From positions 186,001-250,000 of the forward strand of contig SUZH01000002.1 in assembly GCA_015060045.1 (NCBI GenBank): a stretch of 64,000 nucleotides of DNA, written 5' to 3'. A program made the position numbers and the translations under genes. Below the pieces are notes generated by a model that did no database searches, was not told where the DNA came from, and saw only the letters and a list, made by a program, of their open reading frames with translations. The DNA comes from Rikenellaceae bacterium. Its GTDB lineage: Bacteria > Bacteroidota > Bacteroidia > Bacteroidales > Rikenellaceae. The number at the start of each line of letters is the position of its first letter. The stretch's first letter is position 1. Of the stretch, positions 43,672 to 52,652 are shown piece after piece.

Positions 43672-44379
43672 TTAGAAGAGTTTTTTCTTCGAGGTGGTCA
43701 CCACAAAATCCTTCAGGTAGAAGGGCTCGAAGTAGGCAATATCCTCAAATTTTCCCGCCTCGAAAGCCTCCTCGGCCAGACGCGCAAGGCCACGTGCCGA
43801 CGGAGCTACCGGCACCCAGATAGCACCGCTCAAGACCTCCTCGCACTTCTTCGCGCCATTGCCAAAGATCACAAACGGATGCTCCGAGACACGCTCGGCG
43901 GCAAAACTCTCGGCCGTAATGATCTCGGCCGTCACGTCACTCAACGCCTTACCGCAGCTATCGAAACGCTGCGTATAGACCTCCATACGACGGGCATCAA
44001 CCATCGGACAAAGCACGGCATCCTCCCAGCCGTCGACATCCAAAATTCCCGCCTCATAATCCTCGCGAGCCACCTCCGTCAAGGCATCCAGCGAGCCGAT
44101 GGCCAGCAACGGTTTCCCGATGCCGTAGCACAATCCCTTGGCAAACGAAACGCCGATGCGGAGACCCGTATAGGAACCGGGACCTTTACCCACGGCTACA
44201 GCATCCAACTCGTCGGGCTGCAAGCCCATCTCCTCGAGGAGTTCATCGACAAAGACGCCCACCTGACGGGCATGATCACGCCCCTCGTCGCTCTCGCGCA
44301 ACGAGATCAACTCGCCATCGCGAGCAATACCTACCGAGCAGATATCCGTTCCGGTTTCAATGCAGAGTATCAGTGCCAT
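43672..44379 (-). CDS. tsaB: tRNA threonylcarbamoyladenosine biosynthesis protein TsaB
   Basis: 235 residues. The ASKHA fold begins ILCIETGTDICSVGIARDGE and carries AVGKGPGSYTGLRIGVSFAKGL, the family signature. TsaB lacks enzymatic activity itself and pairs with TsaD and TsaE to make t6A37 on ANN-decoding tRNAs. It lies three bases downstream of smpB. Confidence 0.95.
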   Translation of the reverse strand: MALILCIETGTDICSVGIARDGELISLRESDEGRDHARQVGVFVDELLEEMGLQPDELDAVAVGKGPGSYTGLRIGVSFAKGLCYGIGKPLLAIGSLDALTEVAREDYEAGILDVDGWEDAVLCPMVDARRMEVYTQRFDSCGKALSDVTAEIITAESFAAERVSEHPFVIFGNGAKKCEEVLSGAIWVPVAPSARGLARLAEEAFEAGKFEDIAYFEPFYLKDFVVTTSKKKLF

Positions 44380-44382
44380 AGT

Positions 44383-44853
44383 CTATCGTCTAAAATTTTT
44401 CATTGCTTTATCCATCTCGCGCTTTGCGTCATTCTCCTTGAGGTACTCGCGCTTGTCGTAGGCCTTGCGACCACGTGCCAAACCGATGACGATCTTGGCC
44501 AAACCGCGCTCATTGAGGAACAGGCGCAGCCCCACGATCGTCAGGCCCTTATCCTGCGAAGCACGCTCCAATTTCTGCAGTTCGCGCCCCGTAAGGAGCA
44601 GTTTGCGATCCCGTCGCGGGGTGTGGTTGTTGCACGTACCCCAGGCATACTCGGCGATATTGACGCCACGAATCCACAGCTCACCGCGGTCGAAATAGCA
44701 GTAGGAATCGACCATCGAGGCCTTGCCCTCGCGGATCGACTTGATCTCCGTGCCTACCAACACAACACCGGCAATCCACTCTTCGAGGATTTCGTAATCG
44801 AAGGTGGCACGCTTGTTCTTTATATTGATCTTACTCTTTTTCTGTTCACTCAT
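44383..44853 (-). CDS. smpB: SsrA-binding protein SmpB
   Basis: 156 residues, full length. [35 protein letters not shown] is the start of the conserved OB fold, [13 protein letters not shown] and '[28 protein letters not shown]' in parts are diagnostic, and the C-terminal tail is basic ([16 protein letters not shown]). It binds tmRNA and delivers it to stalled ribosomes. The tmRNA gene is not in the window. Confidence 0.97.
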   Translation of the reverse strand: MSEQKKSKINIKNKRATFDYEILEEWIAGVVLVGTEIKSIREGKASMVDSYCYFDRGELWIRGVNIAEYAWGTCNNHTPRRDRKLLLTGRELQKLERASQDKGLTIVGLRLFLNERGLAKIVIGLARGRKAYDKREYLKENDAKREMDKAMKNFRR

Positions 44854-45016
44854 CGTTCAAAACGGCATATTTATTGCACTTTTCGGTGGCAGAGATGGGT
44901 ATCGGATTAAGGTAACTAATTCTTTTATCTTTTGAATGTTTTACACATCTTTCTGTTTATTTTCTGTTTGCACACGGAGGCGTAGTGATACGACCTCGCC
45001 ACCGATGCCCATCTTC

Positions 45017-45047
45017 GGAACACTCGACTGCAATGGTCGGGTGTTCC
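45017..45047. terminator. Hairpin 3' of dnaG
   Basis: GGAACACTCGAC (45017-45028), loop TGCAATG, GTCGGGTGTTCC (45036-45047), one mismatch. It lies just past the dnaG stop. No T run follows on the minus strand, so it may stabilise the 3' end rather than terminate. Otherwise nothing is visible between 44854 and 45051. Confidence 0.5.
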
Positions 45048-45051
45048 CACG

Positions 45052-47031
45052 TTAGAGGATCAGGCGCTGAATCTTGTTGGCCAGCCTCATCTTCACGTTA
45101 TTCAGGTGCGCAATCTGACGCAGGGCTTCGTCATGCTCTGCCTCGCTCAACGATTCATCCGACAAACGCTCCTGCTGCTGGCGGATCATGCGCTCGATCA
45201 CCTTCGACTTGTAGATCGTCAAGGTCTTCGGTACACCGGCCGAAAGCAACTCCTCGTCACTCTCGATGTGTACATCCTTCTGGCGCCAGAGGTTGCTCAC
45301 CACGTAGTTCTTATCGGTCATCAGCAGCTCGATGGCCAGCTGACTCACCAGCGGGTTGTCGTACTTCACGAAGATATCTTCGGGCACGGCTACGCCTACT
45401 CCACGCTCCTTCCAAGCCTCGCGATAGCAATCCAGCAGCGACTGGTAGTGGGGATTCTCCATCTTCAGCTGATCACAATCCAGCTCGCCAAAGATAAACT
45501 CCGCCACGTTGCAATCGACCATGTGCTGCCCCTCCTTCACCTCGAAAGACTGGTGACCATGCAGCAACAGGAAGCGGATCAAATCGCGCTCCAACGTCTC
45601 GAAACTGCTACCCGCCTCGATCTTCGTATTGATGACGGGGGTCTGCTCATCATCGCGTTGCTCGCTCATCACCTGCTGGGTTTGACGGCGCAAGAATTCA
45701 TCAGCCTCGCGATCACCCGATGTCGAGAGGCGTTTGCGGGCCACCTCGGCAATGAGCACCTGCTCGGGGGTATCGGTCGTACGGGCACACTCCTTGATGT
45801 AGACGGCACGCTGGATCGAGTCGGGAATCTGGGCAATCGACTGCACCATATCGCTGATCACCATCGCCTTACGTGCCGGATCGCCCTTCGTCTCATCGAG
45901 CAAGAGTCGTGCCTTGAAATTCAGGAAGTCCTGCTCGTGGTCGGCGATGTATTGGCGCACCTCGTCAGCCGTGTGGCTGCGGGCAAAGCTATCGGGATCC
46001 TCCCCCTCGGGCAGGAGCACAACGCGCACGTTCAGACCCTCCTGCAGGATGAGGTCGATACCACGCAACGAAGCCTTGATACCGGCCGGATCGGAGTCGT
46101 AGATGACGGTCATGTTGCGCGAGAAGCGCGACAGAAGGCGAATCTGCTGCTGCGTGAGCGACGTACCGGACGAGGCCACCACATGCTCGATACCCACCTG
46201 GTGCATCGAAATCACATCGAGGTAGCCCTCCACCATGATGGCGCAATCCTGCTGTTGGATGGCACGCTTGGCGAAGTAGAGGCCGTAGATCTCGTTGCGC
46301 TTGCTGTAGATCTCACTCTCGGGTGAATTGAGGTATTTGGCCACCTTCTTGTCCGAACGCAGCGTACGGGCTCCAAAGGCCACCACGCGGCCCGAAATGT
46401 TGTGCACGGGGAAGATCACACGATCGCGGAATGGATCGTAGAGGTGACCGTCGCTCTCGCGGGCCTTCGTCAGACCCGTCATCTTCAGGAACTCCTCCTT
46501 GTAGCCCGCCTCAAGCGCATCGCGCGTCATGCGATCGCCATACGAGGGGCAGAAGCCCAGACCGAATTTTCGGATCGTGGCATCGGTGAGTTGACGTTGC
46601 TGGCGGAAATAGCTCAAGCCGACCGAACGACCCTCCGTCTCGTTGTGGAGGTAGTTCATGAAGTAGTCGGCCGCCCAACTATTGACGGCAAACATACTCT
46701 CACGGTCGTTGTTGCGGCGGATATCCTCCTCGGTCTCCTCACGCTCCTCGACGGGGATGTTGTAGCGCTTGGCCACCATCTTCAGCGCCTCGGGATAGGA
46801 GATGCTTTCGTGCTCCATGAGGAACGTCACGGCATTGCCACCCTTACCGCATCCGAAGCATTTATAGAGGCCCTTCGAGGGGGAAACGACAAACGAGGGG
46901 GTCTTCTCGTTGTGGAACGGGCAACACGCCATGTAGTTGACGCCCTTGCGTTTGAGCGTCACGTACTCGCCAATGATCTCGACGATATTGGCTGCGGCAT
47001 AAATTCTATCAACGGTTGTCCGATCGATCAT
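45052..47031 (-). CDS. dnaG: DNA primase
   Basis: 659 residues from MIDRTTVDRIY. The zinc-binding domain is CCPFHNEKTPSF...CFGCGKGG (about 36-65). The RNA polymerase core and Toprim domain follow, with VEGYLDVISMHQ (Toprim Glu) and TVIYDSDPAGIKAS (Toprim Asp-x-Asp). The C-terminal region (about 480-659) should bind DnaB helicase. It makes RNA primers for replication. The -7 element is six bases from the ATG. Confidence 0.96.
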   Translation of the reverse strand: MIDRTTVDRIYAAANIVEIIGEYVTLKRKGVNYMACCPFHNEKTPSFVVSPSKGLYKCFGCGKGGNAVTFLMEHESISYPEALKMVAKRYNIPVEEREETEEDIRRNNDRESMFAVNSWAADYFMNYLHNETEGRSVGLSYFRQQRQLTDATIRKFGLGFCPSYGDRMTRDALEAGYKEEFLKMTGLTKARESDGHLYDPFRDRVIFPVHNISGRVVAFGARTLRSDKKVAKYLNSPESEIYSKRNEIYGLYFAKRAIQQQDCAIMVEGYLDVISMHQVGIEHVVASSGTSLTQQQIRLLSRFSRNMTVIYDSDPAGIKASLRGIDLILQEGLNVRVVLLPEGEDPDSFARSHTADEVRQYIADHEQDFLNFKARLLLDETKGDPARKAMVISDMVQSIAQIPDSIQRAVYIKECARTTDTPEQVLIAEVARKRLSTSGDREADEFLRRQTQQVMSEQRDDEQTPVINTKIEAGSSFETLERDLIRFLLLHGHQSFEVKEGQHMVDCNVAEFIFGELDCDQLKMENPHYQSLLDCYREAWKERGVGVAVPEDIFVKYDNPLVSQLAIELLMTDKNYVVSNLWRQKDVHIESDEELLSAGVPKTLTIYKSKVIERMIRQQQERLSDESLSEAEHDEALRQIAHLNNVKMRLANKIQRLIL

Positions 47032-47037
47032 AGTTTG

Positions 47038-47045
47038 CAAAATTA
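47038..47045 (-). promoter_or_regulatory. -7 element of dnaG
   Basis: Minus-strand TAATTTTG ends six bases before the dnaG ATG at 47031, implying a leaderless or near-leaderless mRNA. Confidence 0.5.
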
Positions 47046-47081
47046 GCGATTAAAAATGAATAATACGCATGTTGCAACAAA

Positions 47082-47107
47082 AAAGTTGGAGGTTGCCCTC
47101 CAACTTT
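47082..47107. terminator. Terminator of the right pectin operon
   Basis: AAAGTTGGAGG (47082-47092), loop TTGC, CCTCCAACTTT (47097-47107). On the minus strand a T run follows. It ends the operon whose last gene is GH105. Confidence 0.85.
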
Positions 47108-47136
47108 CAATCCTAAATTTTGAATCTCTAATTCTT

Positions 47137-47227
47137 AATTAACCCTGCTGCGCAGGCTTTTCCTCCTCGCGGTTCGGCATAGTCTGCAAGCAGTCTCTGC
47201 ACTCACTCGCAGCGTCGGTTCTTAATT
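47137..47227 (-). repeat. 91-bp inverted repeat, right copy
   Basis: Reverse complement of 42857-42947 with a single substitution. It begins one base after the stop of the GH105 gene. The pair brackets the island 43038-47031. Confidence 0.9.
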
Positions 47228-47228
47228 G

Positions 47229-48452
47229 CTATCTGGCGCGATCGTACTCCATGGCGGCCCAGATGAAGGGACCCGTTGCCTTGGGATCGTTGTCGCGCAC
47301 CGGCTCCGAAAGGTAGTACTCGTACGTTCCGTCGCGGCGCGTACCCTCGGTATCCAGACCGGCTACGGCACAGCACGAGGTGATCGAGATCGTACCGTCC
47401 TCCTCGACCTTGAGGAAGCGATCGACAAACTGACGATAGCGTTCCATCCACGCTTCGCGGTACGACTCGGGCAGATAACCCAAACGAACGGCCTTGAGCA
47501 TCGAGTAGATATACATGATCGAACCGGTGGACTCCTCGTAATTGCCTTCGCGGCCGGGGAACTCTACCACCTGATACCACATACCGCTCTCGGGATGCGC
47601 ATAGCGCGGAAGCGTGTCGGCGATGTGGGTCAGGATCTCGATCATCGGCTGCGTCTGCTCGTTCACGCCGAGGTATTGCAGCGTCTCTACAATAGCCATC
47701 GTATACCAGCCGAGGGCACGATTCCAGGTGTGGGGCGAACGTCCCGTCTCCTTGTCGCACCAGAACTGCGCACGTACATCATCAAAAGCGTGGCAGAAGA
47801 GCCCCGTCTCGGGTACATAGGTGCCGCGTGCAGCGCAGATAAACTGATTGACAATATCCTCCACATAGCGCTTACCTGCCTCGGCATCGACAGGCATCAC
47901 CTCGCGCATCACATACTCGGCATAGAAGGGCTGACCCATGTAGATACCGTCGAGCCACATCTGCTGCGGGTAGCGTTTCTTATGCCAGAAGCCACCGGCC
48001 GCAATGCGGGGATGGTGCTGCAACTGCAGGAAAACGGTATCGATCACCTGCTTATAGCGCGTCTCACCCGTACGCTCATACAGCTCGAAGAGCGGGCGAG
48101 CGGGACAAACGTGGTCGATGTTGTACTTTTCGCGTGCATAGCTGATGACCGAACCATCGGGCTGCACGATCGAGTCGTAGTAGCGCTCGGCATAGGCCAC
48201 GAAATCGGGACGATTGTACTCCTTGGCAGCCTCCATCATGGCCAGCAGCTCAAGGCCCGTCGTGTAGTTCCACTTGATCTGCCCCACGGGGATAAAGTCG
48301 ATCTGCGCGGGCGAAGGGAAGCGCGTCATCTCGCTCTCGGCCATCCAGACAGCCAGCGGCTTATCGCCATCGATGAGCGGATGCTTTTGCTCGGTGCAGG
48401 CCGTCGACAGCAGCACAACCGACATGGCGGCAAATAACAGTTTTTTCATCAT
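47229..48452 (-). CDS. Unsaturated rhamnogalacturonyl/uronyl hydrolase (GH105), lipoprotein
   Basis: About 407 residues from MMKKLLFAAMSVVLLSTAC (lipid Cys19). The (alpha/alpha)6 barrel shows MEAAKEYNRPDFVAYAERYYDSIV, FWHKKRYPQQMWLDGIYMGQPFYAEY (the catalytic Asp lies in WLDG) and HTWNRALGWYTMAIVETLQYL. GH105 enzymes hydrate the 4,5-unsaturated uronic acid left by lyases. It probably finishes oligosaccharides from the PL1 lyase. Last gene of the right pectin operon. Confidence 0.92.
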   Translation of the reverse strand: MMKKLLFAAMSVVLLSTACTEQKHPLIDGDKPLAVWMAESEMTRFPSPAQIDFIPVGQIKWNYTTGLELLAMMEAAKEYNRPDFVAYAERYYDSIVQPDGSVISYAREKYNIDHVCPARPLFELYERTGETRYKQVIDTVFLQLQHHPRIAAGGFWHKKRYPQQMWLDGIYMGQPFYAEYVMREVMPVDAEAGKRYVEDIVNQFICAARGTYVPETGLFCHAFDDVRAQFWCDKETGRSPHTWNRALGWYTMAIVETLQYLGVNEQTQPMIEILTHIADTLPRYAHPESGMWYQVVEFPGREGNYEESTGSIMYIYSMLKAVRLGYLPESYREAWMERYRQFVDRFLKVEEDGTISITSCCAVAGLDTEGTRRDGTYEYYLSEPVRDNDPKATGPFIWAAMEYDRAR

Positions 48453-48470
48453 TTTCAAGGTTTTGCAAGG

Positions 48471-50102
48471 TTACTTCATATACTTCTCGATGAGTGCCTG
48501 GGCCTCCTTCTTGGTCAGCTGGTGCGACCACTCGATGCGGCCCTTCTTCACGGCACCCTTACCCTTCGAGCCATACTCGGCATAGTAGGTGGTCGAGGGA
48601 TTATCCTTGTTCGACCAAGCCTGCCAACCCTCGGCGGTGATGTGCTCACCCAGCTCGCAGTTGATGAAGATCGTCTTGGCATAGGGACGCCACGGACGAC
48701 CTAAGTAGCACTTCGTAACCCCCTCGGCAGCCGTCAGACGGCAGTTGAAGAAGATGTAGCCGACCTCCTGCTCCTCGACGGTCGAAGCGGCCGTCACGTA
48801 GGAATCCGACAGCGAACGGATCTCGCAGTTGCGGAAGATGGCAGCCGCAGCACCAAAGATAAAGTCGGTCGTACCCTCGATGTAGCAGTTGTCGAAGTAG
48901 TTCCAACGCTCGCCACCGATCTTCTCGTTCGAGTTGCCCGTACCGCGCGTATAGAGCGTATCCTGATTGCCCAGGAAGCGGCAATTACGGAAGCGGAGGT
49001 TATTACCCAGCGTCTGCACTGCTACGGCCTGGCCTACGCGGCCTGCCGTGTTCTCAAACGTAATGTTGTCCACCGTCCAGTTATCGGCACCGAAGTAGAT
49101 CGTAGCCGAGCCCGAAGTACCCATATTCTGACCCTTGATGTTCTTGCGGTTGGCATAGTCGTCCCACGAAACGACGGCCTTGCCTGCACCGTAGAGCAGC
49201 ACGTTGCGCTTGGTCCAGGGAATCGAAATCTTCTCGCGGTAAACGCCCTCCGAAAGGCGGATCTTGAACGTACCGTTGTTGTAGTCGGGAATCACGTCCA
49301 CGGCCTCCTTCAGCGTGAAGAAGTCACCCGTACCATCCTGCGCAACCACCACATCGGCAATCTCGAAGTGCTTGGCCAGTTCGGGCAGATGCTGCTCCAC
49401 CTCCTTGGCCACCATGCGCGAAATGATGTGGGCACCCTCGACATTGAGGTGCGTATTATCCTCACGACCATCGGGATAGAGGGGCGAAGTACCCTTCTTG
49501 ACCCACATAAAATAGGGGCGCGAAGGCTCATCACCCAGCTCCTTGAGCCAGGCCTCGGTCAGCGGCTCCATATCGAGCAGCACGACACCCATCTCCTCGG
49601 CCACCTGGCGTACGCGGTCGGGATACTCACCGTGGGTCTTTTTCAGCTGACCCTCCTCGGTGAAGTGGCGACGGGCAATCGGGGTCAGAAGAACCGGAAT
49701 ACCACCCTTCTCGCGCGTCTCGCGGACATAGCGGCGCAGGTTCTCGGCAAAGACCTCGGGCACGGAGCCCACCTTCGGGCGATCCACCTTCTCGTCGTTA
49801 TGGCCAAACTGGATAAAGACGTAGTCGCCCTCTTGCATCTGGCTGTAGATCGGCTCCCAGCGACCCTCCTCGCGGAACGACTTGGTCGAGCGACCGTTCA
49901 GTGCATGATTTTCGACCACGACACCCTCGTCGAAGAAGGCGCGGAACAACTGTCCCCAACCACGTTCGGGGTTCTGCTTCTCGAGGTTTTTGTTGGCGCA
50001 GGTCGAGTCGCCAATCAAATAGACATGCGTCGGACGCTGCTCTTCGGCCTCGGCAAAGGCAAAGCAAAAGAGCGCCAGCGCTAAAAACAGTTTTTTCATC
50101 AT
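48471..50102 (-). CDS. CE12-CE8 fusion: pectin acetylesterase plus methylesterase
   Basis: 543 residues with a signal peptide (ending AEAEE). Residues about 25-245 form an SGNH esterase like rhamnogalacturonan acetylesterase (CE12): IGDSTCANK (nucleophile Ser), NGRSTKSF, FGHNDEK and EDNTHLN (catalytic Asp and His). From about 250 a CE8 beta-helix follows: GVYREK, NQDTLYTRG, GTTDFIFGAA (nucleophile Asp) and YLGRPWRPYA. One polypeptide would remove both acetyl and methyl groups from pectin. It precedes the GH105 gene by 18 bases. Confidence 0.93.
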   Translation of the reverse strand: MMKKLFLALALFCFAFAEAEEQRPTHVYLIGDSTCANKNLEKQNPERGWGQLFRAFFDEGVVVENHALNGRSTKSFREEGRWEPIYSQMQEGDYVFIQFGHNDEKVDRPKVGSVPEVFAENLRRYVRETREKGGIPVLLTPIARRHFTEEGQLKKTHGEYPDRVRQVAEEMGVVLLDMEPLTEAWLKELGDEPSRPYFMWVKKGTSPLYPDGREDNTHLNVEGAHIISRMVAKEVEQHLPELAKHFEIADVVVAQDGTGDFFTLKEAVDVIPDYNNGTFKIRLSEGVYREKISIPWTKRNVLLYGAGKAVVSWDDYANRKNIKGQNMGTSGSATIYFGADNWTVDNITFENTAGRVGQAVAVQTLGNNLRFRNCRFLGNQDTLYTRGTGNSNEKIGGERWNYFDNCYIEGTTDFIFGAAAAIFRNCEIRSLSDSYVTAASTVEEQEVGYIFFNCRLTAAEGVTKCYLGRPWRPYAKTIFINCELGEHITAEGWQAWSNKDNPSTTYYAEYGSKGKGAVKKGRIEWSHQLTKKEAQALIEKYMK

Positions 50103-50105
50103 CTT

Positions 50106-52634
50106 TTACTCCAATTTAGTGTAGTTTCCTCCCTGGGTCTGCGACTGCACGATATCCTGCACGAGGTAGTGCAGATAGATCTCGAAGTTCGTGTACAGGC
50201 CCTGCGGATCGAGCGTCTTAAGCGTAGCATCATCCTTGGCAGGATTCAGGCCCAGCTTCGTCTCGTAGTAGTCGGGAATGTTGTCTTTATCGGCATCAGC
50301 CGTAGCGCGCTTCACCTCCTCGTCGGTAGCGGCGAGTACGGGATAACCGCCCACGTCGTCCGGCAGGTCGATGATACCGTTCTTGCTACCCATCGAGCCA
50401 TCCTTATAATAGGTACCCGCACGCGTATGCGTAGCGTTGCGCTCATCCACGGCATCACGGCGCAGCGAAGCACCGGCGTAGTTGAGCACCGCATGGAAGG
50501 CATCCGTAGCCGAATGGCTGGTCACGGCACAAGCCTTACCCTGATAAAGGATCGAGAGCGGCTTCTCCAGCCAGGTCACCTCGGGGCTCTTCGCACTCAG
50601 GCTATTTCCGTTGGTCGGGAAGCCCTGCTTGTTGTTGGCCGTGAGGTTGGCACCCACCTGACTCGACGGATCGATCGACGTATCGAAGTGGTTCGAGTTG
50701 TTGGCGTGGTAGATGTGGGCTGCACCCTCATCGTAGGTCTTGCCACCCGTCGTATAGGTACCATCCACCTGGTAGAAGTAGCTGCGACGCTTGCCGCCAT
50801 TCTCCGCCGGCGAGCCATCCTTGTAGCTCGTACCCTTGCCGTTAATCGAACCCGGGCCCCACTTGTAGTAGTTGCCCACGAAGTTCAGACGACAACCCTC
50901 ACCACCATAGGCGGCAAACGAGCAGAAGTTGTAGACCACGTTGTTGCGGAAGTCGATGGCACGCTCCGAAAGGTTGATATCGTGGTCGGTGTTGTTCGGG
51001 GCATAGGTGTTGGGCGAATCGAAACGCGGGTTACGCGAGTCGTGGTTCGCCAAGAGGTTGTGGTGGAACGAAGCGGAAGCACCACCCCAGATACCACCAT
51101 AGCCGTGCGAACCCTTCGTGTGGCCGGCATTGTGCAACGACTCGGCCAGCAGACACCACTGCATCGTGAAGTTGCGGTTCGTGTAGAACGACGAACACTC
51201 ATCCGTCGACCACGACATGGAGCAGTGGTCGATGATGATATTCTTGTGGTAACGACCCCACATGGCATCCAGGCCGTCGTCATCGCTGTTCGTACCCGTC
51301 ACACCCGGACGCGAACGCAGGAAGCGGATAATCACGTTGTCGGCATCCACCACCAGCGAGCGATAGCGCAGGCAGACACCGTCACCCGGAGCAGTTTGAC
51401 CTGCGATGGTCACATCACCCTTCGTGATCCTGAGGTCCGATTTCAGCTCGATCGTACCCGCTACGTCAAAGACAATCACACGCGGACCCGACTGGCCGAT
51501 GGCATCGCGCAGCGAGCCGGCACCCGAGTCATTGAGGTTCGTCACGTGGATCACACGGCCACCACGACCACCCGTGGTGTACATACCGCCACCCTCGGCA
51601 CCCGGGAAGGCACGAACAACGCCGTCCTGCTCCGAGGCGGGAAGTTTCACGGACATAATCTGACACTTTACACCCATCGTAGCCAATTTGAGCAGCGCCG
51701 ACTGGGTCGAGGCATAGAGCGTAATCTCGCCCTCGGAGGTATAGGCCGGAGCGGTCACTACGACCGACTCCTCCTTCACCTGCACACGCCAACCCTCGGG
51801 ACGCTCGATGGCAATCTCCTGTACACCCTGCTGCTTGAGCGCAAAGGTGCGTGTCTCGCCTGCCGCGAAGTTCTCCTCGGCCTGAGCCGTCAGGACAAAG
51901 GTAATCGCTCCTGCAACCGGAATCGAGAGCTCCTCACCCGTCACCAGCACAACCAGAAGCGTCGCACCATCCTCACTCAGCTGGGCCGACTCAAAGTAGC
52001 TCGTCGGAAGCTTCTCGGGATCGGCCACAATCGGGTCGCCATTGGCTTCCAACATGCGCTGCGGACCCTTGCCGTCACCGAGGTCGATGGTCCAGAAACC
52101 CATTGCATCGACACCCAGCGTCGGGGCTGCGCCCATCGCACCTGCGACACCTTCCTCACCCGTCTCGCCCTTGTCGCCAAGGCCCTGAACCGGGTTGCCA
52201 TCCGTATCGAGCAGCAGACTCCACGTCTTGCCGCCGTCATAAGAAAGATACCAATAACCGTCCGTCGGGTCGATCTTCAAGAGCGGCATCACGATCTTGC
52301 CGTGGTCGCCCTCGGGACCCACTTCACCTGTATCACCCGTCTCGCCCTTCGTGCCCGAAGTGAGCGTATAGGTCGAGCCGTCGTTGTAGGTGACGGTCAC
52401 CACACCTTGCTGCTCTGCAACCGAGACAATGTAGCGTGCGCCCTGCAGCGAGCCCACGAGCGAGGCGTAACTCTGCAGGTCGTTATTGATCCCCTGCAGC
52501 GCCTGCTCCATGGCTGCGATGCGGTTCGCCAGATCCGCTACATCGCTCTTGAGGGCCGAGTCGTCGTAGTCATCCGAACAAGCGACCGACAACGTCCCCA
52601 CGGCGAGCATGATATAAAACAATATGCGTTTCAT
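50106..52634 (-). CDS. DUF4988-type lipoprotein fused to a PL1 pectate lyase
   Basis: 842 residues; lipobox LSVAC, Cys19. Residues about 20-60 are coiled coil (DVADLANRIAAMEQALQG), then a DUF4988-like region with two short collagen-like segments (KGETGDTGEVGPEGDHG; KGETGEEGVAGAMG) and two 'DGYWYLSYDGGKTW'-type units. The C-terminal part (from about 345, VRAFPGAEGGGMYTTGGRGG) is a parallel beta-helix lyase: NLNDSGAGSLRDAI, IIIDHCSMSWSTDECSS and NPRFDSPN. It would cleave polygalacturonate by elimination at the cell surface. An N-terminal surface-anchor module on a lyase is uncommon. Confidence 0.9.
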   Translation of the reverse strand: MKRILFYIMLAVGTLSVACSDDYDDSALKSDVADLANRIAAMEQALQGINNDLQSYASLVGSLQGARYIVSVAEQQGVVTVTYNDGSTYTLTSGTKGETGDTGEVGPEGDHGKIVMPLLKIDPTDGYWYLSYDGGKTWSLLLDTDGNPVQGLGDKGETGEEGVAGAMGAAPTLGVDAMGFWTIDLGDGKGPQRMLEANGDPIVADPEKLPTSYFESAQLSEDGATLLVVLVTGEELSIPVAGAITFVLTAQAEENFAAGETRTFALKQQGVQEIAIERPEGWRVQVKEESVVVTAPAYTSEGEITLYASTQSALLKLATMGVKCQIMSVKLPASEQDGVVRAFPGAEGGGMYTTGGRGGRVIHVTNLNDSGAGSLRDAIGQSGPRVIVFDVAGTIELKSDLRITKGDVTIAGQTAPGDGVCLRYRSLVVDADNVIIRFLRSRPGVTGTNSDDDGLDAMWGRYHKNIIIDHCSMSWSTDECSSFYTNRNFTMQWCLLAESLHNAGHTKGSHGYGGIWGGASASFHHNLLANHDSRNPRFDSPNTYAPNNTDHDINLSERAIDFRNNVVYNFCSFAAYGGEGCRLNFVGNYYKWGPGSINGKGTSYKDGSPAENGGKRRSYFYQVDGTYTTGGKTYDEGAAHIYHANNSNHFDTSIDPSSQVGANLTANNKQGFPTNGNSLSAKSPEVTWLEKPLSILYQGKACAVTSHSATDAFHAVLNYAGASLRRDAVDERNATHTRAGTYYKDGSMGSKNGIIDLPDDVGGYPVLAATDEEVKRATADADKDNIPDYYETKLGLNPAKDDATLKTLDPQGLYTNFEIYLHYLVQDIVQSQTQGGNYTKLE

Positions 52635-52652
52635 AGCTTACAGCCTACGGGG

